NCBI RefSeq assembly: GCF_003600625.1
Contig: NZ_CP032489.1
Coordinates: forward strand, 434,001 to 498,000
Length of the DNA: 64,000 bases
Direction: 5' to 3'
Source of the DNA: Arachidicoccus soli
Lineage (GTDB): Bacteria; Bacteroidota; Bacteroidia; Chitinophagales; Chitinophagaceae
Below are positions 57,385-64,000 of the stretch, piece by piece (position 1 is the stretch's first letter; each line of letters starts with the position of its first letter). The notes beneath the pieces were generated by a model. The model saw only the letters and a list, made by a program, of their open reading frames with translations, searched no databases and was not told the origin of the DNA. The position numbers and the translations under genes are program-made.

Positions 57385-57759
57385 ATGAAAGTCAAAGTTG
57401 ATACCAAAGAAATATTTTACGTTGCCAGGCTGGAAGACAGGCTTTTTTCTGTTAATTTGGCAGAAGAACTTACAAATATCGTCACGAAAAGGTTAGGAGA
57501 ACCTGCAAAAAATGTAATTGTGGATTTTGGGAAAATAGCAATTGCCGAAAAACAAGCATTGATAGACTTGGCTACTTTGCATCAATTAGCCTATAAAAAT
57601 GAAATTTCATTTGTGCTATGCAATATTCAATCAGATGTAATAAAAACATTTGAGGAATTACACTTATATGATGCACTAAATATCACACCTACAGAAAGTG
57701 AAGCCTGGGATATTGTACAAATGGAAGAAATAGAAAGAGAGTTATTGAGGGAGGATTGA
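57385..57759 (+). CDS. STAS-domain protein
   Basis: This 124-residue protein is predicted to have a STAS fold (anti-anti-sigma-like): NVIVDFGKIAIAEKQALIDLATLHQLAYK and a C-terminal helix. No clear phosphorylatable Ser at the usual site is visible (the equivalent stretch reads IAIAEKQ), so it may be a non-switching member. It ends in TGA and overlaps the 3' end of the convergent MFS gene by 18 bp. Confidence 0.7.
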   Translation: MKVKVDTKEIFYVARLEDRLFSVNLAEELTNIVTKRLGEPAKNVIVDFGKIAIAEKQALIDLATLHQLAYKNEISFVLCNIQSDVIKTFEELHLYDALNITPTESEAWDIVQMEEIERELLRED

Positions 57760-58995
57760 GTTTTTTCTGTTTTTATTGCGAAATAAAAAAATACCGGCAA
57801 GGCATATAATGCCCATTGAAGCCATTGCCCAAGGGCCGCCAAATATTCCTGCGATAGTACCTGCAACTAAACTTCCAAATGGCATGGTGCCTTGTAGACA
57901 TACAGTATAAAAGCTCATTACACGACCACGTTTATCGTCATCAACCTGCAACTGTAATAAAGTATTGGTGCAAGCTGTATGCATCATTTGTGCTAGGCCT
58001 GCAAAAGAGACGAAAATAAGTGAAAGGATTAAAGATTTTGAAATGGCAAAACATAGTAAGGCTGTACCGAGCAAAATTCCGGTATAAGAAACTATTCGTT
58101 TTAAAAGAGCAATTGTTTTTTGTTTGGTTAAAAATAATGCGCCGGATATAGCACCTATACCAGAAGCCCCCATTAGAAACCCTAATGTACTTGCATCACC
58201 ATTCAATATCTTTTTGACAAAAACGGGTGCTAAAGTTTTAACTGATGCACTGCAAAAACTTACAATAGCTAATAAAATTAGTAGATTACGCATTGAGTTC
58301 TGCTCCTTTATATATATAATCCCTTCTTTCAATCGCATTAATACATTACCTTTTTCCTTCTGAAATGTTTTGGAACTAACAATTTTCATCAGTAATAAAG
58401 AAGTCAAAACCATGCCGTAGCTGAATGAATTTGCCATAAAACACCAACCTTCACCCACTGCACTTATTAATATACCGGCAATTGCGGGGCCAATAAGTCT
58501 GGAAAGATTGAATACAGTCGAGTTGAGTGCAATGGCGTTAGAAAGTGCATCTTTATCCCTATCTACCATCTCCACGACAAAAGATTGTCTTACTGGGACT
58601 TCAAATGCATTGATGATACCAAGGAAAAGGCTCAAAACAATGATATGCCAAATTTGCACTATGCCTAAAAGTGTAATGATGCCCAAAATGAATGCCTGTA
58701 TTAATGCTAGCGCCTCGATGCGACAAAGAGCCTTGTGCTTATTCCAGCGATCGGCAAACACTCCGGCAAATGGAGCAATGAGAAAAATGGGAATTTGTTC
58801 ACAAAAACCTACTATACCTAAGACAAATGCAGAACCGGTTATTCGGTAAGCAAGCCAAATCATTGCCATACGTTGTATCCAGGTACCTATGAGCGAGAGT
58901 GTTTGTCCGATCATAAATAATCTGTAATTCCGATGAAATAATGCTTTCTGCTGTAAAAAATATCTTTGTAAACTGTTCGGTGTTTTTGAATCCAT
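57742..58995 (-). CDS. MFS transporter (EntS/MFS_3-like)
   Basis: This 417-residue twelve-helix major facilitator has NYRLFMIGQTLSLIGTWIQRMAM near the start and the motif A-like GVFADRWNKHKAL after helix 2, typical of the MFS_3/enterobactin-exporter type. Probable inner-membrane exporter; substrate unknown. Confidence 0.87.
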   Translation of the reverse strand: MDSKTPNSLQRYFLQQKALFHRNYRLFMIGQTLSLIGTWIQRMAMIWLAYRITGSAFVLGIVGFCEQIPIFLIAPFAGVFADRWNKHKALCRIEALALIQAFILGIITLLGIVQIWHIIVLSLFLGIINAFEVPVRQSFVVEMVDRDKDALSNAIALNSTVFNLSRLIGPAIAGILISAVGEGWCFMANSFSYGMVLTSLLLMKIVSSKTFQKEKGNVLMRLKEGIIYIKEQNSMRNLLILLAIVSFCSASVKTLAPVFVKKILNGDASTLGFLMGASGIGAISGALFLTKQKTIALLKRIVSYTGILLGTALLCFAISKSLILSLIFVSFAGLAQMMHTACTNTLLQLQVDDDKRGRVMSFYTVCLQGTMPFGSLVAGTIAGIFGGPWAMASMGIICLAGIFLFRNKNRKNSILPQ

Positions 58996-59078
58996 GCTTT
59001 GTTATTCCCTAATATTGGTGTTTAAACATCATATTTTAAATACAAATCTACAATACTTATTTCAAATAAAACCGTTTG

Positions 59079-59924
59079 CTATAGTATCATATTATCAATC
59101 AAACGGACTTCTCCAATAAATGCTGCAATAAGGGCTATAGTAGGAACGCTAGGAGAGTAATTGTTTAAAGGCGCTAATGTTTTTGCATTTACAATAGCAA
59201 TATAATCAATATGCCTGAAGCCGCTGTTATGCAGTATTTCTGCAACTTCCTGTTGCAGTTCGCTGATAGATTTTTTGGCAATATTTTCTTGTATAAAACA
59301 TAGAGACTGATAAATGGCGATGGCACTTTCTTTTTCGCTTTCAGTTAATCGAAGGTTGCGACTGCTATTAGCAAGTCCGGTATTTTCGCGCAATGTATTT
59401 CCAATAATTATTTTTGTCCTGTGCTTTTTAAGTTCAATCATTTTTTGAATGACCATTATTTGCTGATAATCTTTTTGGCCCAAAAAAAGATTATCAGGCA
59501 TTACAATCTGCAATAACCTATCCACTACTTGCGATACACCCTGAAAATGGCCGGGTCTAAATGCCCCCTCTAAAACTGTTTCAATTAGGCCTAATTCATA
59601 AGGTTTGGAAAGTTTTTTCCCTTGGGGATAAATTTCACTAACTGAAGGTAAAAATAGAATATCCGTATTTTGCCTCTCTAATAATAAAATGTCTTCCTCA
59701 ATAGTAATAGGATATTTGTCAAAATCCTTATTATCATTGAATTGCGTTGGATTTACAAAAATGCTGCAAACAACAATATCGGAATTGGATTGCGCAAGTT
59801 TTATAAGCGATAAATGCCCTTGGTGTAATGCGCCCATTGTGGGAACGAATCCAATGCTCCTGCCATCTTTTTTCGCTGACTGTAAATGTTTTTGTAAATG
59901 AGCTATTTGTTTAAATACAATCAT
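59079..59924 (-). CDS. panC: pantothenate synthetase
   Basis: Joins pantoate and beta-alanine with ATP in coenzyme A synthesis. Its 281 residues include PTMGALHQGHLSLI (HxGH nucleotide motif), VNPTQFN, the LGQKDYQQ segment and a C-terminal part (HIDYIAIVN). Divergent from the glycogen-synthase-like gene, a neighbour pair common in Bacteroidota. Confidence 0.96.
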   Translation of the reverse strand: MIVFKQIAHLQKHLQSAKKDGRSIGFVPTMGALHQGHLSLIKLAQSNSDIVVCSIFVNPTQFNDNKDFDKYPITIEEDILLLERQNTDILFLPSVSEIYPQGKKLSKPYELGLIETVLEGAFRPGHFQGVSQVVDRLLQIVMPDNLFLGQKDYQQIMVIQKMIELKKHRTKIIIGNTLRENTGLANSSRNLRLTESEKESAIAIYQSLCFIQENIAKKSISELQQEVAEILHNSGFRHIDYIAIVNAKTLAPLNNYSPSVPTIALIAAFIGEVRLIDNMIL

Positions 59925-59973
59925 TGTTTTTTGTTTTAATAAATAGGAATAATTTCATTTAGAGTATTTTCGT

Positions 59974-59981
59974 TACCTTTG
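59974..59981 (+). promoter_or_regulatory. -7 element of the glycogen-synthase-like gene
   Basis: TACCTTTG fits TAnnTTTG, 31 bases before the ATG at 60013. Confidence 0.55.
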
Positions 59982-60012
59982 CAGACCTATTTCAGGACAA
60001 AATTGGTTAAGA

Positions 60013-60828
60013 ATGTCTAATAAAAAAAGAATTTTGTTTATTTCAACGGAAATGTCGCCCTATTTAGAGTTGACAGAATATGCTGAAATAATAAATAAAT
60101 TGGCAATAAAAAGCAACGATTCAGGGTTAGAGGTAAGGTGCATTATGCCGCGTTTTGGAGTTATTAACGAACGCAGACACCGTTTGCATGAAGTCGTGAG
60201 ACTTTCGGGTATTAATGTTTCGGTTGGAAATGATGATTACCCTCTTCAGATTAAAGTTGCATCTTTACCTAATGCCAGGCTGCAAGTTTATTTTTTAGAC
60301 AATGATGAGTTCTTCAAGAGAAAATTCGTTTTTCATGATGAAGAAGAAAATTGGTTTGATGATAATGGCCTTCGAACTATCTTTTTTTGCAAAGGCGCAT
60401 TGGAAACGGTTAAGAAATTCGGTTGGCCTCCTGATATAATTCATTGCAGTGGTTGGATGACGAGCTTAATACCTTTATATATAAAAACGGCTTACAAGAA
60501 AGATCCGGTATTTGCCAATAGTAAAGTACTGTATTCCCTGGCACCTGACACTTTTGAAGAAAAACTGGATAATGATTTTATCTCATTAGCTGCTATCAAT
60601 TCAAATGTAAAGCCGAAGGATTTAGAAGCCTTTAAGGCTGCTGATAATGCCGCATTAAGTAAAGGTGGAGCTTCTTACGCAGATGGAATAATATTTGCTT
60701 CTGATGGGATTGATAAAAAAATAACAACTGAATTCTCTAAAACAAAAGGGAAAAAAATATTACCATTTAAGGGTTGGGACACCGATTTAACAGAGTATTT
60801 AGAATTGTATAACGAGATTGCGCCTTAA
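60013..60828 (+). CDS. glycogen/starch-synthase N-domain protein (GT5-like)
   Basis: These 271 residues match only the first half of glycogen synthase: KRILFISTEMSPYLELTEYA, then MPRFGVINERRHRLHEV, and PPDIIHCSGWMTSLIPLYIKT. The C-terminal nucleotide-sugar lobe of full GT5 enzymes (about 480 residues) is absent, and the usual KTGGL near the N-terminus is replaced. It may be a regulatory or structural relative without transferase activity. The sequence is otherwise clean, so this is not an obvious truncation. Confidence 0.82.
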   Translation: MSNKKRILFISTEMSPYLELTEYAEIINKLAIKSNDSGLEVRCIMPRFGVINERRHRLHEVVRLSGINVSVGNDDYPLQIKVASLPNARLQVYFLDNDEFFKRKFVFHDEEENWFDDNGLRTIFFCKGALETVKKFGWPPDIIHCSGWMTSLIPLYIKTAYKKDPVFANSKVLYSLAPDTFEEKLDNDFISLAAINSNVKPKDLEAFKAADNAALSKGGASYADGIIFASDGIDKKITTEFSKTKGKKILPFKGWDTDLTEYLELYNEIAP

Positions 60829-60913
60829 TATTTTATAAAGTTGTTGGAGTTCACCTTATTGAATCTATATAACTTTTTTGAACCTTATTTATTAATCCAA
60901 TAGTAAGAACGAA

Positions 60914-62425
60914 GTGAAGCAAAAATTAACCTGGATTATGGTATTATGTGTTATTGGTGTTGCAGCTTGTACAAAAATTATAAACACCGAAATTGGTGCA
61001 GATGGACTAATCCCACCGGTTGACGGGGTCAAGGTGAAAGATACAGTAATTAATGTTTTTGCAAAGACTTGGGGTTTTGATTCAGCAAAGGTGCCTATTC
61101 AAGAAATGAATATTTTAGGTTATAGTCAAAATAATACTTTTGGTAAAACAACGGCTTCTATCAATATTCAAATGCAACCCGGAATAGATTCGTTTCATTT
61201 CCCGGTGAGTGCAGATAGTTTGCAATTGGATTCTGTTGTATTAGTATTGGGTACAGGAGGTCTTGTTTATGGTGATACTACCCAGAATTTAGCTTTTCGC
61301 GTTTTTGAAATAAATAATACGGCAAATTTCGGCCATAGTGAAGGTTATCCTTATTTGACTACAACTGTTATTTCGCAAGGGGCGGAGCTTACTTACAATA
61401 ATACCGCTAAAGTTGTCCCTCCTTTATCTACCAAAGATTCAGTTTATAATTATTTGGATACAACTAAAAATCAATTACGGGTGCGGCTTAGTAATTCCTT
61501 TGGTGACCGGCTTTTGAAGGATTATAGTTTTAATCATGAATATCAAACAGATAGTACTTTCCGCTCGGCATTTAAGGGATTCCAAATAGTTCCGGAAGCA
61601 ACAGGAAATGCATTATTACCGATAGTACTAACAAGTAATAATACCAAATTAGCTATTTATTATAGATATACTAAAGCTGACGGATCTGGGCTAGATACTG
61701 CTATTGCTTACTTTAGACCTAATGGAAATTCCGCAAGTTCTAACTATATCCAAAAAGATAGAAATGGTGCAGAATTGAGTGCAACACAACCAGTGGGAGA
61801 TTTGAATGAGAGCGATAATTATATATATGTGGAATCCGATCCGGGTGTTTATTCTCGCATCAGCTTACCGGCATTAAGTACATTTCCAAAATCGCTTATT
61901 TATAAAGCTGAACTTATTCTGACACAGGATGCCAATCCTTCTGATGCTTCTACTTTTTCATTTAAAGAGGCACCTAATTTATTTATTGCGGCTTATGATA
62001 CAATAAATAAGCGTAGAACAAATCTTTCAAAAGATATACAACCCACTCTTGCATCTAACGGTTTGTCTTATATTACCAGTGCTACAGGATTAAATAATTT
62101 GGGGATTTATCCTTATTTGACGGTAGGTGCAGGAGGAGATTCCGTTTATCAATATCGTTTAAATATTACACGTCATATCCAAGATGTGCTCCTTGGTAAA
62201 GTGTCAAATTTTCCTTTAGATGTATATGCGCCAACCGCAGAAGATTCGGTTTATGATGCCACATTAAATAGCCGTTTGTATATTGGCCTTAATAGCACGA
62301 CTTCAAGTAGCTTTAATGCACTTAACTATCCAAGCATTGGAAAAATTAGACTTGCTGGATCTGTTGGAGATTCCACAAAAAGAATTAGATTGCATATTGT
62401 TTACTCACCCGTAAAGACAAATTAA
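60914..62425 (+). CDS. DUF4270 lipoprotein
   Basis: This 503-residue envelope lipoprotein has a signal (KQKLTWIMVLCVIGVAAC) ending at the lipobox cysteine near residue 20, followed by a beta-rich body with many Ser/Thr and Asn, as in DUF4270 family members of Bacteroidota. Function unknown. GTG start. It follows the glycogen-synthase-like gene by 85 bp and precedes metK by 21 bp, so the three may be co-transcribed. Confidence 0.85.
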   Translation: MKQKLTWIMVLCVIGVAACTKIINTEIGADGLIPPVDGVKVKDTVINVFAKTWGFDSAKVPIQEMNILGYSQNNTFGKTTASINIQMQPGIDSFHFPVSADSLQLDSVVLVLGTGGLVYGDTTQNLAFRVFEINNTANFGHSEGYPYLTTTVISQGAELTYNNTAKVVPPLSTKDSVYNYLDTTKNQLRVRLSNSFGDRLLKDYSFNHEYQTDSTFRSAFKGFQIVPEATGNALLPIVLTSNNTKLAIYYRYTKADGSGLDTAIAYFRPNGNSASSNYIQKDRNGAELSATQPVGDLNESDNYIYVESDPGVYSRISLPALSTFPKSLIYKAELILTQDANPSDASTFSFKEAPNLFIAAYDTINKRRTNLSKDIQPTLASNGLSYITSATGLNNLGIYPYLTVGAGGDSVYQYRLNITRHIQDVLLGKVSNFPLDVYAPTAEDSVYDATLNSRLYIGLNSTTSSSFNALNYPSIGKIRLAGSVGDSTKRIRLHIVYSPVKTN

Positions 62426-62446
62426 TACTCATTATAATATATAATT

Positions 62447-63700
62447 ATGCCTTATCTTTTCACCTCTGAAAGCGTGTCCGAAGGACATCCAGATAAAGTT
62501 TCAGACCAAATTTCTGATGCATTAATTGATAATTTTTTAGCTTTTGATCCTAACAGTAAAGTTGCCTGCGAAACATTGGTAACAACAGGACAAGTCATAT
62601 TGGCCGGAGAAGTAAAATCTAAAGCCTATTTAGATGTGCAAGAAATTGCCCGCGGCGTAATTCGAAAAATTGGATATACCAAGAGTGATTATATGTTTGA
62701 AGCTAACAGCTGTGGCGTTTTATCAGCTATTCATGAACAATCGGCTGATATCAACCAAGGAGTGGATAGAAAGAAAAAAGAAGATCAAGGTGCAGGAGAT
62801 CAAGGGATGATGTTTGGTTACGCTACTAATGAGACAGAGAATTATATGCCCTTAGCACTTGATTTAGCACATACGCTTTTGATTGAATTGGCTGCACTTC
62901 GTCGTGAAAATAAAGCTATTAAATATTTACGTCCTGATGCTAAAAGTCAGGTTACATTAGCGTATGACGATAATAATAAACCGGTTCGTATAGATGCAAT
63001 TGTTATTTCGACTCAACATGATGATTTTGACTCGGAAGCTAAAATGTTGGCTAAAATTGAAAAGGATATTAAAACCATTTTGATTCCTAGAATTATAAAA
63101 AAATATCCTGCATATAAACATTTCTTCAATGATAAAATAAAATTTCATGTAAACCCGACCGGTAAATTTGTAATCGGTGGCCCACATGGTGATACTGGTT
63201 TGACAGGAAGAAAAATTATTGTAGATACTTATGGTGGAAAAGGCGCTCACGGTGGAGGCGCATTTAGCGGAAAAGATCCAAGTAAAGTAGATAGGTCGGC
63301 TGCTTATGCTACGCGTCATATTGCTAAAAACCTTGTGGCTGCAGGTGTTGCAGATGAGGTATTGGTGCAGGTTTCTTATGCAATTGGTGTAGCAAAGCCA
63401 ATGGGTATTTATGTAAATACTTATGGAACGGCCAACGTAGAAATGACTGATGGAGAAATATCAAAAGCGGTGGAAGCCCTATTTGACATGCGCCCATATT
63501 TTATTGAAACTCGTTTAAAATTACGCAACCCTATTTATAGCGAAACCGCAGCCTATGGCCATATGGGGCGCAAAAATGAAATTGTTATGAAAGAGTTCCG
63601 CTCTCCCGATGGTAAAGTACTTAAGAAAAAAGTTGAACTATTTACTTGGGAAAAGTTGGATTATGTAAGCAAAGTAAAAAAAGCTTTTAAAATTAAATAA
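62447..63700 (+). CDS. metK: S-adenosylmethionine synthetase
   Basis: Makes S-adenosylmethionine from methionine and ATP. Its 417 residues include [20 protein letters not shown], the ATP-site hexapeptide in [12 protein letters not shown], the P-loop-like [14 protein letters not shown], and [19 protein letters not shown]. Full length and clean. No SAM riboswitch could fit in the 21-bp upstream gap. Followed by a terminator. Confidence 0.97.
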   Translation: MPYLFTSESVSEGHPDKVSDQISDALIDNFLAFDPNSKVACETLVTTGQVILAGEVKSKAYLDVQEIARGVIRKIGYTKSDYMFEANSCGVLSAIHEQSADINQGVDRKKKEDQGAGDQGMMFGYATNETENYMPLALDLAHTLLIELAALRRENKAIKYLRPDAKSQVTLAYDDNNKPVRIDAIVISTQHDDFDSEAKMLAKIEKDIKTILIPRIIKKYPAYKHFFNDKIKFHVNPTGKFVIGGPHGDTGLTGRKIIVDTYGGKGAHGGGAFSGKDPSKVDRSAAYATRHIAKNLVAAGVADEVLVQVSYAIGVAKPMGIYVNTYGTANVEMTDGEISKAVEALFDMRPYFIETRLKLRNPIYSETAAYGHMGRKNEIVMKEFRSPDGKVLKKKVELFTWEKLDYVSKVKKAFKIK

Positions 63701-63717
63701 GTAAATCGATTCCTTAT

Positions 63718-63756
63718 AAAAAATACCGACAATAAAGCTGTCGGTATTTTTATTTC
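63718..63756 (+). terminator. intrinsic terminator after metK
   Basis: Stem AAAAATACCGAC / GTCGGTATTTTT with an 8-base loop region and T run. Confidence 0.85.
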
Positions 63757-63799
63757 AAAACAATGACAGGTTAGTTGCTTAAATAGTGGTCACATAATG

Positions 63800-63807
63800 T
63801 AAATTTG
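63800..63807 (+). promoter_or_regulatory. -7 element of ribF (leaderless type)
   Basis: TAAATTTG fits TAnnTTTG and ends 3 bases before the ATG at 63811. A TTG lies 22 bases upstream at 63775-63777. Confidence 0.55.
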
Positions 63808-63810
63808 CCT

Positions 63811-64000
63811 ATGCGTGTTTTTTATGACCTAAATAATCTTCCAGAATTTATTAATGCTGTAGTTACTATTGGCACATTTGACGGTGTTCATCTAGGCCAT
63901 CAAAAAATTATTACGCAACTTAAAGAAGAAGCAAAAAAGATAAATGGTGAAACTGTTATTGTAACTTTTTTCCCTCATCCTCGAAAGATTGTTCATCAAG
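63811..64000 (+). CDS. ribF: riboflavin kinase/FAD synthetase, N-terminal part
   Basis: The first 63 codons, cut by the right edge. They show the FAD-synthetase nucleotidyltransferase signature VTIGTFDGVHLGHQKII and the following VTFFPHPR, both diagnostic of RibF, which converts riboflavin to FMN and FAD. The ATG is supported by the -7 element just upstream. The kinase domain would lie beyond the window. Confidence 0.93.
   Translation, partial: MRVFYDLNNLPEFINAVVTIGTFDGVHLGHQKIITQLKEEAKKINGETVIVTFFPHPRKIVHQ

Noticed and set aside
62426-62446. SAM riboswitch upstream of metK
   Set aside because: Only 21 bp separate metK from the preceding stop, with no aptamer-like structure.

Overview
The window is chromosomal DNA of a low-GC member of the Bacteroidota, most likely the Chitinophagaceae. 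The signs are the TAnnTTTG promoter element seen repeatedly before genes, the lack of Shine-Dalgarno sequences, Bacteroidota-typical families (DUF4270 lipoprotein, a phosphotransferase-RapZ fusion, two Skp/OmpH-like proteins, a lone glycogen-synthase N-domain) and the AT-rich spacers. No rRNA, tRNA or CRISPR array was seen.

Layout. 1-9.1 kb: tpiA, uvrC, a TonB-domain gene broken by an in-frame TGA, an RCC1-repeat lipoprotein, a DUF255 thioredoxin-domain protein and a kinase-RapZ fusion. This stretch holds the decayed second copies of an old tandem duplication. 9.2-11.8 kb: efp, accB and accC. 11.9-13.9 kb: a barstar/barnase-type pair and a KdnB-like oxidase. 14-18 kb: a seven-gene leftward run of small accessory proteins (DinB, two VOC proteins, SRPBCC, DUF1801, a DHFR-like protein, DoxX), divergent from a GlxA-type AraC regulator. 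19-23.5 kb: MarR, a GIY-YIG-like protein and a heterodimeric ABC exporter. 24.4-27.7 kb: divergent oxyR/katG. 28-34 kb: mutS, a YccF gene with an in-frame TGA, a GH2 glycosidase and a group II intron scrap. 34.3-38 kb: a four-gene run combining esterase, ATP-grasp ligase, GCS2-type carboxylate-amine ligase and class I glutamine amidotransferase, which looks like a small-molecule or peptide ligation pathway. 38-43.4 kb: a Skp-like protein and rpoC without rpoB. 43.6-49 kb: an Rrf2-regulated NAD(P)-binding protein, an IS1634-like element, mutY and an EamA transporter. 49-57 kb: an ABC transporter, tatA, a second IS1634-like element and clpC. 57-64 kb: STAS protein, MFS exporter, panC, glycogen-synthase-like protein, DUF4270 lipoprotein, metK and the start of ribF.

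The strongest observation is the IS at 45158-46841. It has 14-bp perfect terminal inverted repeats and lies between two 567-bp direct repeats that I saw differ at one base. This is the very long target duplication known for the IS1634/IS1549 group. Because the duplicated segment spans the start of the Rrf2 gene and the end of mutY, both host genes remain whole. The insertion also left an orphan mutY tail and an HTH-only Rrf2 fragment whose promoter and operator point into the transposase. Other points of note: -7 elements only 3-5 nt from start codons (predicted leaderless mRNAs), an EF-P with Arg32 at the loop tip, the amidoligase-type operon, and the detached rpoC.
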